64,000 nucleotides of DNA. Source: Sequoia sempervirens. Lineage: Eukaryota; Streptophyta; Pinopsida; Cupressales; Cupressaceae. The DNA is taken from contig VDFB02018342.1 in NCBI GenBank assembly GCA_007258455.2, positions 62,001 through 126,000 on the forward strand, in the 5' to 3' direction. The translations under genes and the position numbers were made by a program. A model generated the notes under the pieces. That model had not been told where the DNA came from and searched no databases. It saw only the letters and a program-made list of their open reading frames with translations. Shown in pieces: positions 42,120 to 52,715 of the stretch (position 1 is its first letter; each line of letters opens with the position of its first letter).

Positions 42120-44376
42120 ACTATGTTCTTCTCGGACTTTGACTGCAACGTCATACTGGCCGCCTTGGAAGTTCTTCGTTCATTTGCCATTGCCTTTTCC
42201 ACTTCTGCCTGGCTTCTCGAAGTCTCTTTCTTTATACGAGGGGCTAAATAATTGGCCTTATTTGTCTGTGCCCTTGTAATTGCCAAGACCTCTTCGTTGG
42301 CTACCTCCAACACGTTGACACCTTTCTGCTTCGGGCAGTCGATGTCTTCGTGATTGCCAGGACCACACCATTTGCACAACTTTCCCCCGACACCTTGACC
42401 GCTTTGGCAATCCTTGGCAAAGTGACCCCATTCGTTATATTTTTGACACTGGATCATGGGTCTGCCTTTGTTATTGTATTGGATTTTGCTTCTTGGCAGC
42501 TTCTTGGCGTACTATCGTTACTTCTTCGATTATTGTGATAGACACCAAGGGATGCATTGTTGTTTTGGGGTTTGGGCAGTGTGGTCAGAGGGGTTGACTG
42601 TTCCCCTTGTGTGAAGAACACTTGGGAACTCCGTGTTCTTAAGTTGTATGGGCCCTCCTTGATGGAGTGTCCCTAACTTGGTAGATGTCACAAAACATTT
42701 TCTTCGGACAATTCGCCTTTGTGTGGCCTTCTATTTTGCATTCAGTACACCATAGTTCGTTGACCTCCTCCGACCCTTCTTTGTCGGCTTTCAGTTCTTT
42801 CATCATTCTCCGCATGTCATGACAGAGGGCTTGCACGGTTTTTGATTCATCTTCGCTCTCCCTCGTACTTTCGTCGTCATCTTTCTTTTTCCCTCAGGAA
42901 GATGTCTTGTTCTTGCTCTCAATGTCCATCACATGATTATATGCTTCAGTGTGCGAGGATGGAGGTACCACCTTCATTTTCTTCCGGAGTGAGGGAAGTA
43001 GTCCTTCAATAAACCATCTCTTTTTTCAGACTGTGTCTCCAGTTTCCCCAACAAATCTTTTAATTTCCAGTTATAGGTCCGCACACTCTCCTGCTTCCCT
43101 TGATTAGTATTGTATATCTCCGCTACAATCTCACTATCATCCCTCAGGAGTTTGAACTCGTCTTGAAATGCTTGCTTCAATAATCTCCATGATGCTCGAT
43201 GTACTTGGTTCAATTTTGAGTACCAGTCAATGGCACTATCTCTGAGTGTCGCTGGAAATGCTTTCAGCTAGTGATCCAGATCATCATGTCCATTTGCTAT
43301 CCAAATTGTTTCACATGTTTTGAAAGGACATACTGGATCTTCTAACCCGTTCCTCGTAAATTTCGGCAGCTTCTGCTGCTCGCCTGGCAGAGTCACCATC
43401 CTTCTCCGCTATCCTCCTTGTGTATTGGACCCAACGAGATTTGTTCCCCCACTACGTTTCGGTGTGTCACTTGCACTCTTGGCCATATACGAGTCTTTCC
43501 CATGTCCGTAAGCGTCCTCGACACCTTGAGTGTCCTGGGGTTCCTTTCGATACTCCCTTCGTCTTGGGGTTGTGGGCTTAGATCTTCCTATCGTCAACTC
43601 TTTGTTGTCATTCGATATGGACAACTCTCGAATGCGCCTGATGCTATTATCAAGTTCTTCACTTAGTTCATCTTCATTTTCACAGATATTATACCTTACT
43701 ACATACGGAGTGCTGAAGGGTCCTTCGTCCCTCCCTTCAACCAAACTTTGATGTGTTCTACAAATGCATCGGTCTATTTCATTAAGATTCTCATGTGTTC
43801 TTTTAATACTTTGGTTTATTTCAGTTAGATCCTCATTAAATTCTTTATCAAGTTGCCGTAGTCTTTGTTGTGTGTTTTCTTGCTCGTGTAGTGTGAGTGA
43901 TCGCCGAACCTTCTCCTCTTGAGTCTTGTGCCCGTTTGATACCCGGTTCTTGTCTTTGTTTGGTTGTACGGGCATTAAAAGTTGTTCACGCATTCATTGT
44001 TGGTTATCGAAAGTACGTCTCCAGCTAGTATCTTGTTCCTCCTCTTCTCATTTGGTTCTTTCTTCGTACTGTTGTAATATTTGCTGCCTTCGGTATTCCT
44101 GATCCTCGTTCGCCCAAAGGTCCTGTAGGATGATGAAATGGTAGGCCAATAATCTTGGCAGGCGATTGAGGAGGTGGTCAGCCTCATTGTTCACTTCAAG
44201 TCTGTTCCAAATAATTGCCTCTAGGATTTCTCGCCTAAGGGATTCCCTCCGTATGTGATCTCTTAGTGATATATTGCATAGATTTATCAAATCTTGTGTC
44301 AATTGGTCTTCCCTTTCTTCATAGTTTCCACAGGATCTTCTGCTAGTCGACCCATTACGCTGCCATCGTGCTACAA
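42120..44376 (-). pseudogene. gag: Gypsy-2 ORF0 and Gag
   Basis: ORF0 (about 44376 down to 43994) reads DLINLCNISLRDHIRRESL and ends at the conserved Gln-TGA (43996-43994). Gag follows in the same frame (PNKDKNRVSNGHKTQEEKV; EGRDEGPFSTPYVVRY). The capsid part is at 43213-42974 (ASWRLLKQAFQDEFKLLRD; LKDLLGKLE). Knuckles are CTECKIEGHTKANC (42760), a broken second (CDIYQVRDT), a third with Cys-to-Tyr (CQKYNEWGHFAKDC) and an intact fourth (CKWCGPGNHEDIDC). Several frameshifts and lost knuckle residues make it a pseudogene. It is nevertheless the best guide to the intact family layout. Confidence 0.83.
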
Positions 44377-44411
44377 GTGATTCCCTGGTTTGCTTAGACA
44401 ACAATGCCAAA

Positions 44412-44450
44412 TGTTTACTTCACTGGGTGTATTTCAACATACTATGGAAG
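44412..44450 (-). repeat. Gypsy-2 5' LTR, U5 end piece
   Basis: The last 39 bp of the minus-strand LTR, ending AGTAAACA at the primer site. GGAAG (44446-44450) is the target duplication of the solo LTR inserted here; the rest of the LTR resumes at 48902. Confidence 0.85.
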
Positions 44451-44474
44451 TGTTGTGACCTTTTTCACACATCG

Positions 44475-44491
44475 CCCCATTGCAAATGGGG
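44475..44491. repeat. Hairpin at the start of the giant LTR
   Basis: CCCCATT-GCA-AATGGGG, a perfect 7-bp stem with a 3-base loop, 25 bp from the LTR end. Confidence 0.85.
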
Positions 44492-44755
44492 ACCCCCTAA
44501 TTTTTGCTTCGTCTCGAAATTTTGGCTTTGCTTTTCGTTTGTTTTGTCGTTGTTTCTCTTTTCTACTGTCTGCCTTTCCGGGATTTCCCCGCCATTGAGC
44601 TTAAACGTGAAATTTTGGCCAAGTCTGAAAATTAGGGTTTCATTTTTCCTGGTCAGTCCAAGGTCGAACGAAGTGAATGAATTGAAAATTGAGCTTAACA
44701 TTGATGTTAGCATGCTCCCAGCAGGTTCTCAGCTAAATTTCATCTAATTCCGGGT

Positions 44756-45703
44756 ACTTACTATTTTTAGTAAGTGTGCAATTCCAGGCAATCTGTCATC
44801 ATTTTTGAGAATCCGACAGTCACACGGCATTCAGAACACCTCAGGCTGCTCGCGTGCAAAATTTGAGCTGAAACGGACAACTTTCTATTTTTAGCAGTTC
44901 AGCTTCTGGGATAAATTTCAGGGCTTAGACGCAGAGTTTTTCTCTGCATGTCTGCATATTCCTTCTGGGTTTTTCGAGACCTTCGCAACGGTATAACATG
45001 CAAAGTGAGACGACAACTTTCAAAATTCAGTCTTCCGAGGCTATTTTTAGGGTTTGCATGTCGGATGATTCCTTATGGGTTTTTCGAGAGCTTCGCAGTG
45101 GTATGACATGCAAATGGAGATAATCACTCAGTAAGGAACTTACTATTTTTAGTAGGTGTGTCCCGACAGCCACCTCCCAGCAGTTCAGAATCACGAACTG
45201 ATCGCAATGCAGTAGAAACGAAGACAAACGGAGGTCATTTGATACGCATGCAGAGCAGATTAGGGTTTCCAACTTCGGAGTTTGAAAAGAAGTGTAAAAA
45301 GTCAATTTTTGAAAACCGGTGTAAACCACTACGATCAGCATCCTTCAGGCTATCTGCTGGTAAAATTTCAAGTCAAACGGAGCACTTACTATTTATAGTA
45401 AGTCAGTTTGGAAACAGGCTAAAAATAGCGAATCAGGTGCATGCGCTGATGTCAGCAGTAAGGTCACGTGGTGAGGAGCGCCTCATTCAAGTTTCAAGTT
45501 AATCAGAGCTGTGGAGCTATCAGAAGCAAGCAGTTACTATTTATAGCAAATCACCTTCAGAAATGGGCTAAAAATAGCAGGCCGACTAAAAATAGCAGTG
45601 TCAACAGGGTAACAAGGTCGTGAGGATGCAGTGTTTGAAATTTCAAATTGTTCTGAGCTTCAGAGATGCAAAATCAGAGGGCTTACTATTTATAGCAGGG
45701 CAT
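44756..45703. repeat. Dispersed ACTTACTATTTTTAGTAAGT palindromes in U3
   Basis: Perfect or near-perfect copies lie at 44756-44775, 45138-45157 and 45384-45403. Half or worn copies lie near 44886, 45534, 45570-45600 (two CTAAAAATAGCA) and 45682. The full motif is an 8-bp inverted repeat around TTTT. Related copies occur at 62860-63010 in the U3 of another solo LTR. Confidence 0.8.
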
Positions 45704-45770
45704 GGATAAACTGGCAAAGACGAGGAAAAAGTGGCTAAGTATTGAACTTCATCTTGCAGCTACCTGAAAA

Positions 45771-46500
45771 TGCGCCCAACTCAAGGTGAAAGCAAAAAAA
45801 ATTCTAAGTATGAAATTTCATCCTGCTCAAGGGGCAAAATGCGCCCATCCTTCATCAAGGCCAAAATGCGCCCAAAAATGCAAAAGTCAAGGAAAGTCAA
45901 AGTTTTTTATCCTGCAACCATAGCTAAATGCGCCCAACTCAAGGTGGTGGCATAAAAAAAATTCTAAGTATAAACTTCATCCACCTGACTAGGCAAAATG
46001 CGCCTAAGAGGAGTTAACAAGAAAGAAAGTCAAAAAGGTCAATTATATTTCATCCTCCACCACCCTCCATATGCGCCCACTACAAGCAAGAAGAAAGAAA
46101 GTCAAAGGCGTGGGAAATGTAAATCCTTCATCAAGTGTAAAATGCGCCCACTCTAGGAAGGTGCTCTAAAATTTTCTAAGTCATGAGGATATTCCTCTCT
46201 CCCTCCCATATGCGCCCATCCTCCTCATGTGTTCAAATGCGCCAAGTTTAGAAGAGGGTCAAAGGGAAGGCGTTGAACTTGAAAGTTAATTCTCCTTCAT
46301 GCATAAAATGCGCCCAAATGAGGGCATGTCAAGACAAAACGTATGCATGCAAGGAGGGAATATTCCAAAGGGGCGTTGAAAAGACAAATTTTAAAATCTA
46401 CCTCACCATGGAGAATGCGCCTAAGTTTAGAAAAAAAAAATAGAAGAAGAGTCAAGGGTGGCGTTGAATATTTTATCCCTCATGACATCAAAAATGCGCC
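45771..46500 (+). repeat. Array of twelve TGCGCC boxes in U3
   Basis: TGCGCC, mostly as AAATGCGCCCA, occurs at 45771, 45840, 45867, 45929, 45999, 46072, 46143, 46211, 46238, 46309, 46416 and 46495. The usual spacing is 60-75 bp. The spacers are not simple tandem copies, although words such as AAAGTCAA and TCATCC recur. Confidence 0.85.
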
Positions 46501-46587
46501 CATCTTGGAGTATGCTAGGAGATAAAATGACTAAGGCGTTGAAGACAGGGTGGTAGGAATTTGAATGGAAAGTTGCTAGGCGTTGAA
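46269..46587 (+). repeat. Five GGCGTTGAA boxes in U3
   Basis: GGCGTTGAA occurs at about 46269, 46372, 46460, 46535 and 46579, partly interleaved with the TGCGCC boxes. Confidence 0.8.
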
Positions 46588-47965
46588 AGTACTAAGTGTT
46601 GGATTTTTTTTTCAAAGGCAAGTTGAATATTCCTCATGGAGTGTGATGTGTGCCTAGTGTGTGTGGTGAGGAACAACCTATGAGGAATAATAAAAATAAA
46701 ACATGTTGGGCGTGATGAGTTTTGAAAGAAAATTTTCTGAGATGAATGGATAAAATTTTCTCACAGGCAGGTTGATTGAGTTGAATATAAAATTTTTCCA
46801 GGGCGAAATTTTCAAAAAGTTTTTCAAGATGATTTAAAATTTTCCTAAGGCAAAGTATTTTCTTCCTTAGAAAATATGCCCAAGTCTGGTGAAGGTGATG
46901 AAGTTTCCTGAAGCATGGATCAATTGTTGATAAATTGCCAGAGATGAAGTCAGATGATGCCAGCTGCACAGGGTCAACGAAAATTTTCAAGTCAGAGTAA
47001 CAAAATTCTTAGAGGGGATGAAGAAATGAAATAAGTTGTTGAAAATTATTTTTCTAAGGTGCAAAATTCAAGAAAATTAAATGAACCCGTTCGTTGTGTA
47101 CCCATGAATTTGGCACGTTCTGAAGGAAATTTTCTTCTGGGTATTAAAGATTATCGATGAGGAGTTGATTTTAAAGTCTTCCACACTTTGCCGAGGCCTT
47201 CAAGGTGAATATTTTTGATGGGCACTAGGTTGATGAATTTCCTAAGGGAAATTTGAATTTTTTTCTAAGGCAAGGAATAAATGATGTTGTTGAAGATAAA
47301 ACGCCTTGGCAGATGAATTTGAAGGTGATCGCCTAGATGATTTTTGATCAAATTCCTGATGAGGGGATTTTCCTCGAGCCTGAGTTGGATGAAATATCAG
47401 AATGAAGTGCGCCGAGCAGAATGCAAGATGAGTTGAAAATTTGGCTAAGGCATCATGCAGAAGGATGAAGTTGACTAAGGAAGGCGATGAATGCTTGAAA
47501 ATTAGAGCGTGAGAATCTTGGTAGGTAAGTTGAATTTATATTATGAAATGTTCTAATTTTCTTCTTCGTGCTTGTTTTGCAGGAGAAATGTTGAGGCCAG
47601 AGCACGATGACTTGAAGTGGTGAAGCATGATGATATTGCAACCTTCAGAGGAAGATAAAGTTATGAGTTTCACTTGAAGGAAGAAAAATTGCGAAAAATG
47701 ACTAAGTGTTGGGACTTAGCATAACTCAAGTGACAAAGAATGGAAGCTCGGGCGAAGTTGAAGAACAACGTCAAGGAGAGGATCGAGAATAGTGTGAACG
47801 CGTTCAAGGATGGAATCTTCTAGAAGGCTAGTGGACATTATGGCTCATTTATTACCCCACTCCTCTTTGTGGCGGTTTTTAGGGAAAATCTTGTTTAGGG
47901 CTGAGGTGGCACAATCTGGGCCATCCAGCCGATTGTAATCTGAGCCGTCCGCTGGACTTGGCCAA

Positions 47966-47975
47966 CTATATAAAG
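47966..47975 (+). promoter_or_regulatory. TATA box of the giant LTR
   Basis: CTATATAAAG followed by GGGGGAGTCCCCC, a 5-bp stem hairpin. AATAAA lies 175 bp downstream (48145-48150), the normal order for LTR transcription start and polyadenylation. Confidence 0.7.
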
Positions 47976-48901
47976 GGGGAGTCCCCCTCATTTGTATCTC
48001 ATTAGACATAGAGGTAGAAGTTAGACAGTAGAGAGTAGAGGGACAACTTAGAAGTAGCTTAGTATAGATTGATAGTGTAGTTTGAAGAAGAGGGAAAGTT
48101 TTCCCTTTGAAAACTTTGTAAGAAATTGTTGTGAACACTCTCTCAATAAAAGAGTTTTTCATTGATGGTGAATTTCGTCTTTGTTGTGAGTAGCTAGCAA
48201 GGTTTCTTTGTCCTTCCGATTCAAATGGTAGCGTAAAATAGTTCAAAGTAGTATAATTTTCATTCCATGCAAGTAGATGTTAATTGTGGAATGTGGTGTT
48301 TGATCTAAGCAACTTCGTCTATCCATACCACTAGTGTATTCGCTGATGGTGAATGCACCTTGTGTGGTCAACTGGAATATCATGTACTTAACTTCAATCA
48401 CAGTTTGAATAATGGTATGCGTCGTTGTGATGGTATCTTTATGTCAAGTGGTGGTTTGAACATCTTTAGTTATCTCCCTTGAAGATTGCACCGACTCCGT
48501 GGAAGCTGTCCGATGCGAGGCAAAGCAAAGTTTGGTTGAAGCTTGTGAAGATTGATCGCCATGTCCCACGCCTTAGAACAGATTTAGAATCTCTAAACCC
48601 TACAACCCGTTTAAATTCAGTACTTTCTGGTTAGAATAGGAAATCTATGCTTCATTGATAAATCTGACGAGCTGTGAAAACCCCTTCCTCGGCTGTTGAA
48701 CAATTCCATAAGTCCCCTTGAAATACCAGCAAATCACATCGAGCCAACTGAGCCTATTCGCACTGAAAGAACCTTGGAGTTGAACGCATGAACTTTCTTG
48801 CAATCTTAGCATGCAGAATACTTTGATCAAGAGAGAATAGGGAAGCCGTTGGCAACTTTATTTTGCGTTGGTGCAGTCACGAAAAACACATCAACAGGAA
48901 G

Positions 48902-49246
48902 TAAACTAGATTATGCACAGAACATAGAATAGAACAACATATCTAAAAACATAAGATGCTTGAGACATGGAATGCTTTATTTATTTCTAGTAAATATCAA
49001 CATGTACAGTCATAAAGATGTCACACTATTTAATCATGTCTTCCCAACTACAAGGACTCAGTACATATAATGCTTAGCAGTGGTTGAGCAACCAACCGTC
49101 ATGACGTTTCATAACCACCCTTTATCACTAATCGGGACTAAGTTACATGGCATTTATTACATTTAATTATTCCCACTATAACTATAGTTTTATTAACATA
49201 AGTAACTAGCCGACTACGACCAACTATGCTACGACTGAGTACAACA
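48902..49246 (-). repeat. Gypsy-2 5' LTR, main piece
   Basis: Minus-strand LTR start TGTTGTACTCAG at 49246. The block TATTCTATGTTCTG (plus-strand 48917-48930) matches Gypsy-1 at 7046, as does the GTCGGCTAG/GTCGGCC region near the start. Confidence 0.83.
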
Positions 49247-49617
49247 AAAAACTGAAGACATTGACGGCTTACGTTGCTTCTGTTGCTGCTCTCTCCCGTT
49301 AAGCAATATCTTCATCAATAAACGTGATACCATTATGTTCTTCAAAATCTAATTAGCAAAATGATTGATGTCATCTGAGTCAACCACATCATGAGAAGCA
49401 CCCTCCATGTTTTTGTTTTGAAGGCAAAGATTGCACCAAATGAAGACAATGTCATTGAGGCACTATTGGATCAACTTGCTTCTTTTCTTTGTGTGAATGC
49501 TCTCAAATAGGCTCCAATTGCACTCACACTTAGAAGCACCACAGATTTGAGAAAAAAGCACAAATAGGTAGCCTTTGAAGATTTGGCATGCTAGCATCAT
49601 AATTCTGTGACCACAAA
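49247..49617 (-). pseudogene. hAT C, C-terminal dimerisation fragment
   Basis: On the minus strand near 49540-49430 it reads GASKCECNWSLFESIHTKKRSKL, then CLNDIVF. These are the words of the hAT dimerisation domain (Cys-x-Arg-Asn-Trp-Ser and His-Thr-Lys-Lys-Arg in relatives). The rest of the same transposase lies beyond hAT B at 55149-56147, so hAT B landed inside it. One frame break and a stop are present. Confidence 0.7.
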
Positions 49618-50052
49618 TCTATAAACTATGTTACACCGCCGTTGGGACGGGGGGACGAGGAGGAGGAGGAGGAGGAGGCAGGGGGGGGGGGAAGGGGTGT
49701 GTATATACTATATACTATACATATGGTACTTAAAATGCTAGTGATGAAAATGTGTATAAGACTATTAAGAAGTAAAATAGAAAAATTGCAAATACCAAAT
49801 TGAAATACTAAATAGTAAATACTTGAACATTGAACATTGAAGTTTTCAATATCAAATTACTAATTAGAAATTAGAATACTCAATACTACAATTGTCGAGT
49901 TGGCAAATGGAAGATTTCTATTATATGATATAAAAAATATCTAATTATAAAGATGATTACAATGAGTAGCATGATATCAAAACAAGTACAAAATCAAAAT
50001 GTCAAAATGACAAAATGTAGTGAAGGAGGCGGAGGCCTCTAATCATCCACCT

Positions 50053-52426
50053 CTAATCATCCCTCGCGAGGTTGGCAAATTCTTCATCATTGGAACCACT
50101 GGACTCCCCAAGGTCAAGATCCGCCAAAGGAACACCAACCAGCCCTAAATCTGAAGCATCCTCATCCTCATCAATCTGTGATGGTGCCTCTGGCTCCACA
50201 TCCCATCGTGCTGTTGGGCTCTCCTGTACACGTGTCCTTCGGTCAGTGATACGCAAGGCAGTATGTACAACCACTAGATTCTCTGCTCTCTTAAAGGTAA
50301 GTTTGTTTCACTTAAGAGAGTGGATGAAGCTATAAGTAGACCAGTTCCTTTCAGAAGCTGAAGAACTAGAAACTTGAGACAACAAAAAAAATGGCTAGTG
50401 TGGTAGTAATTGATTTCACTCCATGACATGTCCACCACAAAATCAGATCCTCATGTGCCATAGTTCTTATGTCCGCCTCTGCCGTAGCCTTATAACCCCT
50501 AAGAGTAGCAAATTTCATCCACTCAATGTGAATCTTGCCAATAGTTTTAGCATCATACATCCTATCAATGCACCCGAAGAACCTTTCCTTGACCTCATCA
50601 TCCTGAACCGGTGTAACTCTAGCATGCCTAGGCATGTACCACTTCGGATTCAATGCATAAGCAACCATGTGCAAGGGAGTGTTTAGGTTGTCCCATCTGC
50701 GCTGAATAATAGGCTGAATGTAAACATTGTAAAATGCTAAAGTGGGGTCCTTCTCTTGCACAACTGCCCTCATCTGGCCAAGCATAGAATCAATGCACTC
50801 ATACATCTCTCCAAGGTTAGGTGGATCCCCATCCCCATATCTGATGACTTGGATAACAGGTTTAATGATGGTGACAATATATTTTGCATCATTCCTAAAT
50901 GCATCACTCTTCACTATCTCCTTCACCCTCCTCCCCTACTTTGTCCTGAGCCCATCCCACCTATTCCATTCTTGCGTCATAACCATGAGTTGCAGTGGCT
51001 CTTGCAACTCAATTATTTTCTCCAAAAGAATGAAATAGGATGCATATCTGGTCTCAATTGGTTTCAAGAACTCCTTCACGAAGCTCCTAAAGATTGCATG
51101 TGAAGTGTGGTGGTTGCAGATAGACATCTGCACATCTCTTGCATAGCTAACCACTCCTCTAATCCACTGAATCTTCCCCATGTCCTTGAGTGCGTTGTTC
51201 ATGGCATGCACACAACATGGAGTCCACCAAATATGTTTGTATGCTACCTCAACAAACCTCCTTGCAGCTTTGCACACGTGTTGCATTTGTCACTACTTGG
51301 ACCACATTTTGTGGCCCAATCTTCTCAATAGCTGTTCGAAGGATGTCAAACTAAAAATCAACATCTTTTCGATGCCCTGAACAATCAACTGCCTTGAGAA
51401 AGAATGGGCCCTTTGAGCATGTAATTATGACATTGATGAGTGGACGATGCCTAATGTCCATCCACCCATGCATAACTATGTTGCATCCAAACTCCTCCCA
51501 ACATGTCCTCATCGTCTCCATCACTGAATTGATCTTGGCATAGTTGTTATCCAAGATCGTGGTCCTCAATTTGTGACCACTTGGTGGCACATATGATGCT
51601 CCTCCCTTTATCACCATTGACATCATTTCCTTATAATAAGGAGATTGAGCTACATTAAATGGGATGCCATTGGCAAAAAGAACTTGCCAATGGAATCATC
51701 TATCGAATCCCTCAGGTGCACATTAAACAAATCAGCTATGGGGTTAGGTTGACTTTGCATCTTGTGTTTCCCTTTGCCTTGTTGTGATTCGGCCATAGCA
51801 CTATAAGTGGATGAAGGTCTTGAGGCTGACGCTGACAATGTTCCTGCTCTCTAATGCGATGTAGGAGTAGAAATATGTGGTTGCCTCTGCATTTGCTGCT
51901 ATTGAATTTGCTGAATAGTCTGAACATGTTGCCTACCATACAAGGTAGTAGGCATTGGAATTCCCATGTCATCGGGAACACCCCAAAGGTTGTTGAACTC
52001 AATTCTGTATTTCAAATTTTTAGGGTCCTTCAAAAAATTACATGCTCCCACACCTTTTTCTGGCCAAAAGAGGAAGTGTGCATTAACTCTAGTGACGCTC
52101 CCAAACCAATCATCACCACAAATGTTACATTTCCATTTCCTCGTGCCACCACTTGATGACGTTGGGGCTGTTATTCTTGTTGCAAACTGTTTGAGAGGAG
52201 ATTTGGGATCATAAAGGCCCCTAGCCCACTTTGCCAAAAGCTGGGAGGGGCAATCAGTAGCAAGTGGTGCACTAGCTATGGAACTAGTTTGCCTTTCCGG
52301 ATTTGACCCATGCTCACGTTCCTCATTGGGCTCATCCTCATGCTTAGGTTCATATTCTGATTGGCTTGCACTATGAGAATGAGTTTCCATCTCATCCTCA
52401 CTCATTTCATGACTGTGGGAGCTCAT
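50053..52426 (-). pseudogene. hAT B transposase
   Basis: From ATG 52426 (seven bases after an intron acceptor): acidic N-terminus; BED zinc finger (WKCNICGDDWFGSVTRVNAH, 52120-52060, both first Cys kept); Gln-rich stretch; KMQSQPNPIADLFNVHLRD (51760); SYVPPSGHKLRTTILDNNY (51590); the catalytic block with His-Gly-Trp where the family has Asp-Gly-Trp (51480); FLKAVDCSGHRKD; IWWTPCCVHAMNNALKDMG (51230); SDAFRNDAKYIVTIIKPV (50920); and a C-terminus at 50274-50053 ending GSNDEEFANLARDD. About four frameshifts are seen, and the dimerisation motif is broken near 50330. The loss of the first catalytic Asp is a different substitution from that in hAT A. Confidence 0.85.
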
Positions 52427-52715
52427 TTTGACACTGCATTTCACAAAATGAAATAAAAATTCAATAAACACATAGTTTCAGCCATAGTAACAGAAATCTG
52501 CAAAAAAACCCGATTAATCGCGATTTTTAAAAAATCTGCAGGCTGGCCTATTTTTTCCCCAATTTTTTGAAAAAATCTGACCTTTTGGTCAACGATTTTT
52601 TCCCATTTAAAACTGCAAAATCACCAAAAAAACGTGTTTAAAACCTACAAAAAAACGCGAATAAAATTGTGCTGATTTTCACATGAAAAGAAAAAATGAT
52701 GAGACTATAGCTGGT

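Larger units (their letters stand above)
44451..48896 (+). mobile_element. Giant 4.4-kb solo LTR inside the Gypsy-2 LTR
   Basis: Starts TGTTGTGACC, ends CATCAACA, and has GGAAG on both sides (44446-44450 and 48897-48901). It interrupts the Gypsy-2 LTR, which becomes contiguous when it is removed. TATA (CTATATAAAG, 47966-47975) and AATAAA (48145-48150) sit in the last quarter. U3 is therefore about 3.5 kb and R plus U5 about 0.9 kb. No primer site, polypurine tract, gag or pol occurs, so it is a solo LTR. LTRs of this size are known in Ogre/Tat-type Gypsy elements. The U3 is full of short repeated motifs (see separate entries). Frames within it have no recognisable domain. Confidence 0.87.
40600..49246 (-). 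mobile_element. Gypsy-2, minus strand, 3'-truncated, LTR split by a solo LTR
   Basis: Read on the minus strand: LTR start TGTTGTACTCAG at 49246, LTR running to 48902, a 4446-bp solo LTR insertion (44451-48896), LTR end AGTAAACA at 44412, a worn primer site (TTTGGCATTGTTG), ORF0, Gag, protease, acidic linker and the first part of reverse transcriptase. It breaks off near 40600. Removing the insertion gives an LTR of 384 bp, close to the 391 bp of Gypsy-1. It is the only family member here that keeps any reverse transcriptase, so it derives from the autonomous lineage. The 3' half and 3' LTR are absent. Confidence 0.88.

Noticed and set aside
45771..46500. Satellite DNA
   Set aside because: Only short boxes recur; spacers differ in length and sequence, so it is not a tandem satellite.
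45158..46525. Plus-strand frames of 60-114 codons in the giant LTR
   Set aside because: They fall in U3 with repeated boxes and no recognisable protein. The repeats explain their shared words.
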